In this document: positions 23,153 to 32,765 of the stretch, piece after piece
How positions within the stretch are numbered: position 1 is the stretch's first letter
Layout: the number at the start of each line of letters is the position of its first letter
NCBI GenBank assembly: GCA_009783885.1
Contig: WRCN01000014.1
Location: 1-54,311 of the forward strand
Length of the DNA: 54,311 nucleotides
Direction: 5' to 3'
Origin: Bacteroidales bacterium
Lineage (GTDB): Bacteria; Bacteroidota; Bacteroidia; Bacteroidales; P3
Program-made: the position numbers and the translations under genes
The notes under the pieces: model-generated
Seen by the model: only the letters and a program-made list of their open reading frames with translations
Databases searched by the model: none
Told to the model about the DNA's origin: nothing

Positions 23153-24286
23153 ATGGAAAACTTCTTAACACCGTTTCCTTCGGTCGGTTATATTTCTAAA
23201 GACTATTTCTGCGATAGAGAAAAAGAAGTAAAACTATTGACAAAAAATCTCAAAAACAAAGTCAATATTACCTTAATTTCTAACCGAAGATTAGGAAAGT
23301 CCGCCTTGATACACCGATTGTTTGAGGATATAGAAACCGCAAATACAAATTGTATTTATATTGACATTTTTTCGGCAACATCGCTAAAGGACATTACAAA
23401 TACATTAGCAACAGCAATACTAATCAAATATCCTCAAAAACAAAGCATAGGAAAGAAGTTTTGGGATTTTGTAAAAAACTTGCGACCGATTATTTCTTAT
23501 GATGTTTTAACCAATAAACCTGAACTTCGTTTCGAGTTTGTTCGAGCAAAAGACTATGAAAAAACATTAAGCGAATTGTTGAATTTCTTAGATGCTCAAA
23601 ATAAAAAAATCATTTTAGCGATAGACGAATTTCAGCAAATTGCAAACTGTGAAGAAAAAAATATCGAAGCCATATTGAGAACAATCGTACAAAGCCTGAA
23701 AAATGTCAATTTTATATTTTGCGGAAGTAAAAAGCACCTCATGCTTGAGATATTTAATAACGCTAAACGACCGTTTTTTGCAAGCACTTTGATTATGGGT
23801 CTTGAAGAAATCAACAAAGATATTTATAAAAAATTTATTGCCGAACAGTTTGAAAAAAACAAAAAACAGATTGATACGGAATCTCTCGAATTTATTTTGG
23901 ATTGGACGTTTGTTCACACCTATTACACGCAGATGATTTGTGGTGCTGTTTTTTCCGAACATATCAAACAAAATACGTTATCTGTTGTCAAAAAAATATG
24001 TGAGGAACAATTGGAAATTTTGCACACCAATTTTTTACAGTATCGAAATTTGTTAAGTCCAAAACAATGGCAAGTTTTGGTTGCAATAGCCAAAGAGGAA
24101 TTGGTTTTAGAGCCTCAATCTAAAAATTTTACAGATAAATACAAATTAGGTGCAGCCTCATCTGTCAAAAAAGCGCTACAAACTTTAGTTGACAAAGAAA
24201 TGGTATGCACCATAGAAAAACAAAATAAAATTGCGTATCGAGTTTACGACGTGTTTTTATTGCGGTGGTTGCAATCCAGATTTTAA
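23153..24286 (+). CDS. AAA/STAND-type ATPase with C-terminal winged helix
   Basis: A 377-residue P-loop ATPase: Walker A NRRLGKSAL (44-52), Walker B IILAIDE (153-159), sensor FIFCGSKK, and a C-terminal winged helix (LSPKQWQVLVAIA ... SSVKKALQTLVDKEMV). This architecture is that of the archaeal-type ATPase family common in Bacteroidales, of unclear cellular role. It is a lone gene with its own operator-rich promoter, so it may regulate itself. It interrupts the butyrate genes. Confidence 0.8.
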   Translation: MENFLTPFPSVGYISKDYFCDREKEVKLLTKNLKNKVNITLISNRRLGKSALIHRLFEDIETANTNCIYIDIFSATSLKDITNTLATAILIKYPQKQSIGKKFWDFVKNLRPIISYDVLTNKPELRFEFVRAKDYEKTLSELLNFLDAQNKKIILAIDEFQQIANCEEKNIEAILRTIVQSLKNVNFIFCGSKKHLMLEIFNNAKRPFFASTLIMGLEEINKDIYKKFIAEQFEKNKKQIDTESLEFILDWTFVHTYYTQMICGAVFSEHIKQNTLSVVKKICEEQLEILHTNFLQYRNLLSPKQWQVLVAIAKEELVLEPQSKNFTDKYKLGAASSVKKALQTLVDKEMVCTIEKQNKIAYRVYDVFLLRWLQSRF

Positions 24287-24312
24287 AAAACGAAACAAAT
24301 TAAACAAACAAT

Positions 24313-25455
24313 ATGAACTTCTCACAAACAAAAGAACAAATCCTATTCCTGCAGATGATTCGAGAATTCGCCGAAAAAGAGGTGAAGCCTATCGCTGCGG
24401 AAATAGATGAAGACGAGCGTTTTCCCACAGAAACTGTGGAGAAAATGGCAAAATTAGGAATCATGGGAATTCCCTTTCCTGTGGAATATGGCGGCGCGGG
24501 TGGCGATAATATGCTGTACGCTATGGCCGTCGAGGAACTTTCGCGTGTATGCGCAACCACAGGCGTTGTGGTTTCGGCACATACATCGCTTTGCGCTGTG
24601 CCGATTTTCGAATTTGGCACCGAAGATCAAAAGAAAAAATATTTGCCGAATTTGTGCGCCGGAACATGGGTCGGTGCATTCGGCTTAACTGAGCCAAACG
24701 CCGGAACAGATGCCGCCGCACAACAAACCACCGCTGTTTTAGACGGCGACGAATATGTGCTCAACGGTTCCAAAATCTTTATCACAAACGCGGAATATGC
24801 GCATGTTTACATTGTGATGGCGATGACCGACAAATCGCAGGGCACACGCGGTATTTCTGCGTTTATCGTGGAAAAAGGCACGCCCGGTTTTACGATTGGA
24901 AAAAAAGAAAAAAAATTAGGTATTCGTGGTTCTGCAACCTGCGAATTGATTTTTGAAAACTGTCGAATTCCGAAAGAAAATTTATTGGGTAAAGTGGGCG
25001 GCGGTTTCAAAGTGGCCATGCAAACCCTCGACGGCGGACGCATCGGTATCGCTGCACAAGCCCTCGGCATCGCACAAGGCGCAATGGACGAAACCGTAAA
25101 ATATGTAAAAGAACGCAAACAATTCGGTAAACCTATCGGAAGTTTTCAAAACACACAATTCCAATTAGCCGATTTGGACACAAAAATCGAAGCAGCACGT
25201 TTATTGGTTTATGTGGCAGCCAACAAAAAAGATAAAAACGAGCCGTATTCGACAGAAGCTGCGCGCGCTAAATTATTCGCTTCCGAAACCGCAATGGAAA
25301 CAACTGTTAAAGCCGTTCAATTTCACGGTGGATACGGTTATACACGCGAATACCCCGTAGAACGCATGATGCGAGATGCGAAAATTACCGAGATTTATGA
25401 AGGTACTTCGGAAGTTCAGCGGATGGTTATCGCGGCAAATCTTATGAAAAAATAA
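24313..25455 (+). CDS. bcd: Butyryl-CoA (short-chain acyl-CoA) dehydrogenase
   Basis: A 380-residue acyl-CoA dehydrogenase, with FGLTEPNAGTDAA (FAD and substrate binding), ATCELIFENCRIPKENLLG, and the catalytic glutamate in ITEIYEGTSEVQ near the C-terminus. Next to etfB and etfA it should reduce crotonyl-CoA to butyryl-CoA using the electron-transfer flavoprotein, possibly with electron bifurcation as in clostridial Bcd/Etf. That last point is inference. Confidence 0.92.
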   Translation: MNFSQTKEQILFLQMIREFAEKEVKPIAAEIDEDERFPTETVEKMAKLGIMGIPFPVEYGGAGGDNMLYAMAVEELSRVCATTGVVVSAHTSLCAVPIFEFGTEDQKKKYLPNLCAGTWVGAFGLTEPNAGTDAAAQQTTAVLDGDEYVLNGSKIFITNAEYAHVYIVMAMTDKSQGTRGISAFIVEKGTPGFTIGKKEKKLGIRGSATCELIFENCRIPKENLLGKVGGGFKVAMQTLDGGRIGIAAQALGIAQGAMDETVKYVKERKQFGKPIGSFQNTQFQLADLDTKIEAARLLVYVAANKKDKNEPYSTEAARAKLFASETAMETTVKAVQFHGGYGYTREYPVERMMRDAKITEIYEGTSEVQRMVIAANLMKK

Positions 25456-25525
25456 TCGGTGGCTTCGACTCCGCTCAGCCACCGCAACACGGTCGTTGAG
25501 CGAAGTCGAAACGCCCGTGTACCGA
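25456..25525 (+). repeat. Palindromic repeat with TTCGACTCCGCTCA core
   Basis: TTCGACTCCGCTCA at 25464-25477 and TTGAGCGAAGTCGAA at 25496-25510 are near-complementary. GGTGGC...GCCACC brackets the first. The same element occurs between the HlyD and C39 exporter genes (49999-50059). Confidence 0.8.
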
Positions 25526-25622
25526 AAAATAATTAAAAATGAATATCATAATTTCCACCAAACAAGACTCCAACGCGAAAGCCATCAAGTGGAGTCCGGA
25601 AATTGAAAATCCAATATCAAAA

Positions 25623-26405
25623 ATGAAAATAATAGTTTGTATCAAACAAGTTCCGGACACTACCGAAATCAAGCTAAATCCGGAAACAGGCACGATGATT
25701 CGGGACGGCGTTCCAAGTATCATGAATCCCGACGATAAGGGTGGGTTGGAAATGGCGTTGCAACTCAAAGATCAATACGGTGCGCATGTAACCGTTATCA
25801 CGATGGGCCCTCCACAAGCCGATGTAATGCTTCGCGAAGCTCTTGCAATGGGCGCAGATCACGCGGTTTTATTAACCGATCGCAAATTTGCAGGAGCCGA
25901 TACTTTGGCAACATCAAACGCCTTGGTTGGCGCAATCCGCAAAATGGAGTGCGATTTGCTCATTACCGGTCGTCAAGCTATTGACGGCGATACGGCGCAA
26001 GTTGGACCGCAAATCGCAGAATTGCTCGATTTACCACAGGTTACGTATGTTGACGGCATTCAATATTCAGCACCAAAAACACTCACAATTAAAAAAGCTA
26101 CCGAAGAAGGTCATCAAATTGTAGAAGTGGACATGCCTTGCGTGATCACCGTGTTGGCTTCGGCAAACAAATCGCGCTATATGTCGGTAAGAGGTATTGT
26201 AGAAGCCTATAAACATGAAGTCGAAATTTTGGGATTTGCAGACATCAATGTCGCTGAGGAAAAATTAGGCTTAAAAGGCTCTCCAACACGTGTTGCTAAA
26301 GCGTTTACCAAAGGCGCTAAAGCAGCAGGACAAATCCACGAGGTAAGTCCACAGGAAGCCGTTGATATCATTGTCGGAAAACTTAAAGAAAAATTCATCA
26401 TTTAA
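25623..26405 (+). CDS. etfB: Electron transfer flavoprotein beta subunit
   Basis: From ATG 25623 the protein has 260 residues starting MKIIVCIKQVPDT, the standard EtfB N-terminus. The frame is open to 25539 but the extra segment has no homology that I recognise. Key stretches are DALVL-type GRQAIDGDTAQVGPQIAELL and VEVDMPCVITVLASANKSRYMS. It pairs with etfA downstream and feeds Bcd. A palindromic repeat separates the two. Confidence 0.94.
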   Translation: MKIIVCIKQVPDTTEIKLNPETGTMIRDGVPSIMNPDDKGGLEMALQLKDQYGAHVTVITMGPPQADVMLREALAMGADHAVLLTDRKFAGADTLATSNALVGAIRKMECDLLITGRQAIDGDTAQVGPQIAELLDLPQVTYVDGIQYSAPKTLTIKKATEEGHQIVEVDMPCVITVLASANKSRYMSVRGIVEAYKHEVEILGFADINVAEEKLGLKGSPTRVAKAFTKGAKAAGQIHEVSPQEAVDIIVGKLKEKFII

Positions 26406-26406
26406 A

Positions 26407-26475
26407 AGGGTAAAAGGTTAAGGATAAAAGGCGAAAGGTGAAAAACCTTTAATCCTTAACCCTTGACCTTTAGCT
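26407..26475 (+). repeat. Palindromic repeat (GGTTAAGGAT family)
   Basis: GGTTAAGGAT at 26416-26425 is the exact complement of ATCCTTAACC at 26452-26461, with AAAGGT and ACCTTT nested inside. It lies between etfB and etfA and is related to the 14138 element. Confidence 0.75.
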
Positions 26476-26490
26476 AAAATAACTATAAAA

Positions 26491-27486
26491 ATGGAAAAAA
26501 CACAATACAAAGACATCTACGTTTTCGCTGAACAACGCGACGGCGTAATTCAAAACGTAGCCTTAGAATTGTTAGGTAAAGCCCAAGATTTGGCTAAACA
26601 ATTAGATGAAAAAGTTGTTGCAATTTTATTGGGACACAACATCGAAACCAAATCGCAGGAATTGATCGCATACGGCGCCGACATCGTTCTCTGCGTAGAC
26701 GCTCCCGAATTGGAACACTACACCACAGAGTCTTACACACAAGCGATTGCTCAAATCATCAATGAGAAAAAACCGTCAATTATGCTAATTGGCGCAACAA
26801 CGATTGGACGCGATTTAGGCCCTCGCCTATCAGCAAGAGTTGAAACGGGTTTGACGGCAGATTGCACATCATTAGACATTTCAGATGACCGCGATTTGTT
26901 AATGACGCGTCCCGCTTTTGGAGGAAATTTGATGGCGACTATTACTTGCAAAGAACATCGTCCGCAAATGTCAACCGTTCGTCCGGGCGTGATGGTGAAA
27001 GGTGATGCCGACATGTCGCGCAAAGGCATTATAGAACAAGTAAATGTAAAATTCGACACATCGAAATTCAAAGTAAAAATAAAGGAAACGATTAAAGAGG
27101 CACGTCATTTGAAAGACATTACCGAAGCCAAAATTTTGATTTCGGGCGGACGTGGAGTGGGTACTGCCGAAGGTTTCAAAAAGTTGCAGAATTTGGCAAA
27201 CGCTATTGATGCTGAGGTTTCGTCATCTCGCGCTATGGTGGATGCGGGTGTGATGACACACTGTCGGCAAGTTGGTCAAACCGGAAAAACTGTTCGACCG
27301 GATGTGTATTTCGCGTTTGGTATTTCGGGCGCTATTCAGCACGTTGCAGGAATGGAAGGCGCCGATTATATCATTGCGATAAACAAAGATAAATCTGCAC
27401 CTATTTTTCAAGTGGCCGACTTAGGAATTGTTGGGGATTTGAATCAGATTGTACCGTTATTGACCGAAAATTTAACTAGAAAATAA
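26491..27486 (+). CDS. etfA: Electron transfer flavoprotein alpha subunit
   Basis: A 331-residue EtfA. The FAD-binding C-terminal domain is clear: [44 protein letters not shown], preceded by [14 protein letters not shown]. It forms the heterodimer with EtfB that passes electrons to or from Bcd. The stop overlaps the next gene's start by one base (TAATG), although that gene belongs to polysaccharide synthesis. Confidence 0.95.
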   Translation: MEKTQYKDIYVFAEQRDGVIQNVALELLGKAQDLAKQLDEKVVAILLGHNIETKSQELIAYGADIVLCVDAPELEHYTTESYTQAIAQIINEKKPSIMLIGATTIGRDLGPRLSARVETGLTADCTSLDISDDRDLLMTRPAFGGNLMATITCKEHRPQMSTVRPGVMVKGDADMSRKGIIEQVNVKFDTSKFKVKIKETIKEARHLKDITEAKILISGGRGVGTAEGFKKLQNLANAIDAEVSSSRAMVDAGVMTHCRQVGQTGKTVRPDVYFAFGISGAIQHVAGMEGADYIIAINKDKSAPIFQVADLGIVGDLNQIVPLLTENLTRK

Positions 27487-28418
27487 TGAAACGTATCTTA
27501 ATCACCGGTGGTGCTGGTTTCATCGGCTCCCACCTTTGCGAACGCTTGTTGAATGAGGGCAACGAAGTCATTTGCCTTGACAATTATTTCACCGGATCGA
27601 AGCAAAATATCAAACATTTGTTTGATAATCACAATTTTGAACTTGTTCGCCATGACATTACCAGTCCGTATTTTGTGGAAGTGGATGAGATTTATAATTT
27701 GGCGTGTCCTGCGTCGCCTGTGCATTATCAGTACAATCCGATTAAAACGGTGAAAACATCTGTAATGGGTGCAATCAATGTGCTCGGCCTGGCCAAACGC
27801 ATTAAGGCAAAAGTTCTGCAAGCCTCAACCAGTGAAGTTTACGGCGACCCTATGGTGCATCCGCAACCGGAAAGTTATTGGGGCAATGTGAATCCGATTG
27901 GGCTTAGGTCGTGCTATGATGAAGGCAAGCGTTGTGCTGAAACGTTGTTTATGGATTATCACCGTCAGAATAATGTGAACATAAAAATTGTTCGTATTTT
28001 CAATACTTACGGACCACGCATGAATCCTGACGATGGACGTGTAGTATCTAATTTTATCGTTCAAGCCTTGCAAGGTAAAGACATTACGATTTACGGTGAT
28101 GGTACACAAACTCGGAGTTTTCAATATGTAGATGATTTGATTGAAGTCATGATTCGCATGATGAATGCCGATGATAATTTTATTGGCCCGGTAAACACTG
28201 GAAATCCGGACGAATTCACTATGTTAGAACTCGCCGAAAAAATCATCAAACTGACCGGAACAAAATCTGAAATTGTTTTCGAACCATTGCCTTCCGATGA
28301 TCCGAAACAGCGAAGACCGGACATCACACTCGCCAAGGAAAAACTTGCCTGGGAACCGAAAATTCCATTGGAAGAAGGATTAAAAAAAACAATTGCGTAT
28401 TTTGCAAAAACTTTGTAA
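27486..28418 (+). CDS. UDP-glucuronate decarboxylase (UDP-xylose synthase)
   Basis: A 310-residue extended [18 protein letters not shown] (8-22), [27 protein letters not shown], and YDEGKR (the catalytic Tyr and Lys). These match UXS, which converts UDP-glucuronate to UDP-xylose. The start overlaps etfA by one base (TAATG). It is the first gene of the polysaccharide locus; no UDP-glucose dehydrogenase other than the WbpA-like gene is visible. Confidence 0.9.
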   Translation: MKRILITGGAGFIGSHLCERLLNEGNEVICLDNYFTGSKQNIKHLFDNHNFELVRHDITSPYFVEVDEIYNLACPASPVHYQYNPIKTVKTSVMGAINVLGLAKRIKAKVLQASTSEVYGDPMVHPQPESYWGNVNPIGLRSCYDEGKRCAETLFMDYHRQNNVNIKIVRIFNTYGPRMNPDDGRVVSNFIVQALQGKDITIYGDGTQTRSFQYVDDLIEVMIRMMNADDNFIGPVNTGNPDEFTMLELAEKIIKLTGTKSEIVFEPLPSDDPKQRRPDITLAKEKLAWEPKIPLEEGLKKTIAYFAKTL

Positions 28419-28422
28419 TATT

Positions 28423-29007
28423 ATGAATACTGATAAATCTTTTTTTGCACACGAAACCGCCTGTATTGATGAGAATTCGGTGATTGGATCGGGAACAAAA
28501 ATTTGGCATTTTTCACACATTATGCCAAATTGTATCATCGGTAAAAATTGCAATATTGGACAAAATGTAGTTATTTCACCCGAAGTTGTTTTGGGCAATA
28601 ATGTCAAAATTCAAAACAATGTTTCGCTTTATACTGGTGTAACTTGCGAAGACGATGTTTTTCTTGGCCCTTCCTGCGTTTTTACGAACGTTGTAAATCC
28701 GAGAAGCATCGTAAACAGACGTGATCAATACGCCAAAACCAACGTTGGAAAAGGTGCTACAATCGGCGCCAATGCAACCATTGTTTGCGGACATGATATC
28801 GGCAAATTTGCCTTCATCGGCGCAGGCGCTGTGGTTACTAAAACAGTGTTAGATTATGCGTTGGTGGTGGGTAACCCCGCGAAACAAGTGGGCTGGATGA
28901 GTGAATTCGGACATCGTTTGAAATTTGATAAAAACGGCATCGCAATTTGTCCAGAAAGTCAACAGGAATACAGATTAGAAAACGATATTGTAAAACGAAT
29001 CAAATAA
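28423..29007 (+). CDS. WbpD/WlbB-like N-acetyltransferase (left-handed beta helix)
   Basis: From ATG 28423 the protein has 194 residues. It is a hexapeptide-repeat acyltransferase with coils from GSGTKIWHFSHIMPNCIIGKN through LGNNVKIQNNVSLYTGVTCEDDVFLGPSCVFTN to IGANATIVCGHDIGKFAFIGAGAVV. It best fits the UDP-2-acetamido-3-amino-glucuronate N-acetyltransferases of the Wbp pathway, supported by neighbouring WbpA- and WbpB-like genes. It starts four bases after the upstream stop. Confidence 0.85.
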   Translation: MNTDKSFFAHETACIDENSVIGSGTKIWHFSHIMPNCIIGKNCNIGQNVVISPEVVLGNNVKIQNNVSLYTGVTCEDDVFLGPSCVFTNVVNPRSIVNRRDQYAKTNVGKGATIGANATIVCGHDIGKFAFIGAGAVVTKTVLDYALVVGNPAKQVGWMSEFGHRLKFDKNGIAICPESQQEYRLENDIVKRIK

Positions 29008-29014
29008 CCGTCCC

Positions 29015-29079
29015 GTAGTGGCGCGGTCTGCGCGCCCAGCAATCATTTGTCACAATAGGCGGGCGAACCCCGCCCCTAC
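29015..29079 (+). repeat. GTAGGGGC palindromic element, copy 5
   Basis: GTAGTGGCGCGGTCTGCGCGCCC from 29015 and GGGCGAACCCCGCCCCTAC ending 29079 form the arms. The spacer GCAATCATTTGTCACAA is identical to copies 1 and 3. It interrupts the otherwise tight wbpD-wbpA pair. Confidence 0.8.
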
Positions 29080-29099
29080 AGTCAAAAATCAGAAAACAC

Positions 29100-30398
29100 A
29101 TGGAAATACAAAAAAAAATACAAAATAATAATTTTATTGTCGGCGTAATTGGCTTGGGATATGTGGGTTTGCCGCTTGCTGTAGCTTTCGCCGAAGTCGG
29201 TATACATGTGATTGGTTTTGACAAATCACAAAACAAGGTTGATAAAATCAATCGTGGCGAAAATTATATCAAAGACATTCGCGATGCAGCGTTGAAAATA
29301 GTTGTGGATAACTCTTTTTTCAAAGCCACAACTGATTTTTCAGACATCAAACAATGCGATGCTATACTGATTTGTGTACCAACACCTCTCGATAAGTTCA
29401 AAAAACCCGATATGAGTTTTATCGAATCGGCTTGCATGGATATTGGGCAAAACATGAAACGCGAAGTATTTATTTGCCTTGAAAGTACAACTTACCCTAC
29501 CACTACTGAATCCTTGATGTTACCTGTGATTGAACGAGAATCTGGCCTAATACACGGCAAAGATTTTTGGTTGGCCTATTCGCCTGAACGCGTAGATCCG
29601 GGTAATGCAACATTTCACACTAAAAACACACCCAAAGTGCTTGGTGCTATCACGCCCGAAGGTGTAGAAATTGGAAAAAATATCTATTCAAAAGCGATTG
29701 AAAATATCCATGTGGTGAGTTCGCCAAGAGTTGCGGAAATGGTGAAAATCCTTGAAAATACATATCGTTTGATCAATATCAGTCTTATCAACGAACTAAC
29801 GTTGTTGGCAGGCAAAATGAATATCAATATTTGGGAAGTAATCGAAGCTGCAAAAACCAAACCGTTCGGATTTCAGGCATTTTACCCCGGTCCGGGAATT
29901 GGTGGACATTGTATTCCGCTTGATCCGTTTTATTTAGAACATATTGCCAAAATGTACAATTTTGATTTGAGCATGATTCACGCTGCAGGGCACATCAACA
30001 TGCGAATGCCGCACTACATGTATATCAAAATTTATTCGGCTTTAAACAAACATAAAAAATCCATAAATGGAAGCAACGTCCTATTTTTGGGTGTGGCTTA
30101 TAAGCCGAATATTGATGATGGGCGCGAATCTCCTGCATTAGAAATCATGGATGAAGTAATGAAAAAAGGCGGTATTGTTTCCTACAACGATCCGTATATT
30201 TCGAGCATTACTACTCATGGAAATCATATATTAAAATCCGTAGAATTATCGCCTGAAAATCTCAAAAATGCCGATGTTGTGGTTATCACAACCAAGCATT
30301 CTGCCTACGATTTCGAGATGATTCGCAAACATGCCAGGCTCATTGTTGATTTACAAAATGCTTATTCCGAAAGTGGCGAAAATCTCTACAAACTATAA
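29100..30398 (+). CDS. WbpA-like UDP-N-acetylglucosamine 6-dehydrogenase
   Basis: A 432-residue nucleotide-sugar dehydrogenase. The NAD loop GLGYVGLPLAVAFAEVG is near the N-terminus and the catalytic cysteine is in PGPGIGGHCIPLDPFYL. In this company (WbpB, WbpD and WbpI) it most likely oxidises UDP-GlcNAc to UDP-GlcNAcA, the first step to UDP-diacetamido-uronic acids. UDP-glucose cannot be excluded as substrate. Confidence 0.88.
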   Translation: MEIQKKIQNNNFIVGVIGLGYVGLPLAVAFAEVGIHVIGFDKSQNKVDKINRGENYIKDIRDAALKIVVDNSFFKATTDFSDIKQCDAILICVPTPLDKFKKPDMSFIESACMDIGQNMKREVFICLESTTYPTTTESLMLPVIERESGLIHGKDFWLAYSPERVDPGNATFHTKNTPKVLGAITPEGVEIGKNIYSKAIENIHVVSSPRVAEMVKILENTYRLINISLINELTLLAGKMNINIWEVIEAAKTKPFGFQAFYPGPGIGGHCIPLDPFYLEHIAKMYNFDLSMIHAAGHINMRMPHYMYIKIYSALNKHKKSINGSNVLFLGVAYKPNIDDGRESPALEIMDEVMKKGGIVSYNDPYISSITTHGNHILKSVELSPENLKNADVVVITTKHSAYDFEMIRKHARLIVDLQNAYSESGENLYKL

Positions 30399-30407
30399 AA
30401 CTAAACC

Positions 30408-31364
30408 ATGAGTTCATTAAAATTAGCCTTAGTCGGCTGTGGAAGAATTTCGAAACGACAAATCGAAGCCGTTCAAGCCGTGGATGGTATTGACATTGTT
30501 GTGGTGTGCGACATCGACGAAAACAAAGCGAAAGCAACCGCAGAACAACTGAACGTGCCCTATACTACGGATTACAAAACGTTGAAAGATGTTGATTTTG
30601 TTTCTGTAATGACACCTTCAGGCATGCACCCGCAACATGTTATCGAAATCGCCGAACACACCAATATTCCGTATATCATTTGTGAAAAACCTATTTCGCT
30701 CACATCGCGAGAGGTTTTTGAGATGATAGACAGAGTGGAGAAAGCAGGAAAAACACTGTTGCCCGTTTATCAAAATCGCTATAATCCGCTGATCGTTTTT
30801 TTGAAAAATCTGATTGATACCGGAAAACTCGGCAAAATTCATCAGTTTGTGTGCAATATCTTTTGGAATCGAAACGACGAGTATTTTAAAATTGATTGGC
30901 ACGGCACAAAAGCTTATGACGGCGGCGTTCTTTATACACAAGCCAGCCATTATGTAGACATGATTCACTATCTTTTCGGAAAAATAAAAAATGCTTACGG
31001 CGTGGGAGGCGATATACGCAAATTGGAGGTTCACGATTCCATTTCGGCAATTTGTGAAATGCAAAACGGAACGGTTGGCGCACTGAGCGCCACCGTAAGC
31101 ACATATCGCACCAACTATCTAACCGAACTCACCGTTATCGGCGAAAAAGGTACTATCCGCCTAAGTGGCACCAACCTCAACCAAATCGACTTTTGGGATG
31201 TAGAAGGCATGGAAAACCCCGATATGGATTTCAAATTAGACCACCAATACGGCAAAGGACATGACACCATGTACGAGTATATCGTACAAAAAAAATGGGA
31301 CATGTTCCCGAGCCGCGAAGATGTGTTGAGTGGGATACAGTTGATGGAGAGGATTTCATTTTAA
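30408..31364 (+). CDS. WbpB-like Gfo/Idh/MocA oxidoreductase
   Basis: A 318-residue oxidoreductase: LALVGCGRISKRQ Rossmann start, VMTPSGMHPQHVIEIAEH, ICEKPISL, and a C-terminal GGVLYTQASHYVDMIHYLFG. Gfo/Idh/MocA members of this kind in Wbp loci oxidise the 3-position of UDP-GlcNAcA so that an aminotransferase (WbpE) can add an amino group. I find no wbpE in the window. Confidence 0.87.
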   Translation: MSSLKLALVGCGRISKRQIEAVQAVDGIDIVVVCDIDENKAKATAEQLNVPYTTDYKTLKDVDFVSVMTPSGMHPQHVIEIAEHTNIPYIICEKPISLTSREVFEMIDRVEKAGKTLLPVYQNRYNPLIVFLKNLIDTGKLGKIHQFVCNIFWNRNDEYFKIDWHGTKAYDGGVLYTQASHYVDMIHYLFGKIKNAYGVGGDIRKLEVHDSISAICEMQNGTVGALSATVSTYRTNYLTELTVIGEKGTIRLSGTNLNQIDFWDVEGMENPDMDFKLDHQYGKGHDTMYEYIVQKKWDMFPSREDVLSGIQLMERISF

Positions 31365-31388
31365 AAATAAATTCGCGTTTAGAATCCG

Positions 31389-32717
31389 TTGGGAAAAACC
31401 GTTAATATATTTGAACTTATACGAAAAAACGAAATAGCAAATCGTTTTGTTAAGGTTTTTAGCGTAGATGTTTTTGTAAAAGGGGCAACTTTTTTGTTGT
31501 TACCAGTGTATCTTCATCTGATGACAAAAGAAGAAGTGGGCACATTCAATTACATGTTTGCGTTTATTCAAACTTTGTCTATTGTTTTAAATTTCGGTTT
31601 ATACCCCGCACAGAGCAAATTATACCACGAATATAAAGGTATGAAACGTAGACAATTATTGTTTTCTATCAATCTGCTTTTAGTTTCTTTTTTGGTTTTA
31701 TTTTTGCTTCCGATATACGCTTTTGGACTTGACATTCGATTGATAAATTTTATATTTGAATATCCTATACCTTATCATTTATATCGTTGGCCTTTATTAT
31801 TGGCTTTAATCACTTCTGTTGGATCCTATATACTTTTTAACTATTTACTTACAAGCGAAAAAATACGACAAGTTCAAATTTATAATCTTCTGAGATTGTT
31901 CATTAGTAACGGTTTTGTTATTGGTATTTTGTATTTTTCGGAAGGAGATAAGGTTTTATCTCGCTTAATCACCTACTATTCCTGCGAACTTTTTTTATGG
32001 TTGTGTTTTTTTATCGGATATGCTAAACGATTTGCTGTAAAAATAGATTTTTCACAAATCAAACGAATTTTATCCATTTGTATTCCTGTTTCTTTACTTT
32101 CTCTTATATCCACTACAATGGGATTTAGTGATAAGTTTTTTGTTTTACAAAAAACTAATATGTCTGTCATGGCGATTTATACAACGGGAATAACTATTGC
32201 TTCTGTCTGTTCTCTCATTATTATGTCTTTTCAAAACATCTGGCTACCCGTATTTTTAAAGGAAAAAAATGTTGAAATAAATTTCCGTAGAACAATCAAA
32301 ATGTCAAAAATCATTGTTGGCTCATTTACCGGAATTGCTATTATTATGATTATTGGAGTTAAAATAGCCTTAATGCTTAACATCATTCCATCGTCTTATA
32401 ACGATGTGTTGAAAATTCTTCCTTTCCTGTTTGTAGCCCAAATCATTCATTCGGTTAATGTTTTATTTGGCAACTATTTTCTATATTTTGAACGCATGAG
32501 GTTGAGTGTTTTAGTTGGTAGTTGCATTTATGCGGTGTCTTTTTTTATTAATTTCATACTTATTCCACGTTATGGTGTTAACGGAGCCATAATGGCCTTA
32601 TTACTCAACAGTACCATTTTGCTAACAACAGTTTATCTTATTGCAAGAAATATGTGCCGAAATCATAAAATATTAAATCCGACCTCTCTTAGCAACACTG
32701 TCGTAGTACCGGAATAA
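31389..32717 (+). CDS. Wzx-type polysaccharide flippase
   Basis: A 442-residue polytopic protein with about 12 membrane helices (for example GATFLLLPVYLHLM, LLVSFLVLFLLPIYAFG, LLALITSVGSYILFNYLL, GAIMALLLNSTILLTTVYLIA), matching the polysaccharide transporter (MATE-fold) family. It should move lipid-linked repeat units to the periplasm. TTG at 31389 is the only reasonable start, since a TAG lies in frame at 31380 and the next ATG falls inside the first helices. Confidence 0.85.
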   Translation: MGKTVNIFELIRKNEIANRFVKVFSVDVFVKGATFLLLPVYLHLMTKEEVGTFNYMFAFIQTLSIVLNFGLYPAQSKLYHEYKGMKRRQLLFSINLLLVSFLVLFLLPIYAFGLDIRLINFIFEYPIPYHLYRWPLLLALITSVGSYILFNYLLTSEKIRQVQIYNLLRLFISNGFVIGILYFSEGDKVLSRLITYYSCELFLWLCFFIGYAKRFAVKIDFSQIKRILSICIPVSLLSLISTTMGFSDKFFVLQKTNMSVMAIYTTGITIASVCSLIIMSFQNIWLPVFLKEKNVEINFRRTIKMSKIIVGSFTGIAIIMIIGVKIALMLNIIPSSYNDVLKILPFLFVAQIIHSVNVLFGNYFLYFERMRLSVLVGSCIYAVSFFINFILIPRYGVNGAIMALLLNSTILLTTVYLIARNMCRNHKILNPTSLSNTVVVPE

Positions 32718-32765
32718 GATAAGATTACAAAAAAATACGGTAAATTTAAGTAGCAAAGAAAAATC

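Noticed and set aside
25539..25622. Longer start for etfB
   Set aside because: The upstream extension does not resemble EtfB, whose N-terminus is MKIIVCIKQVPDT at 25623.
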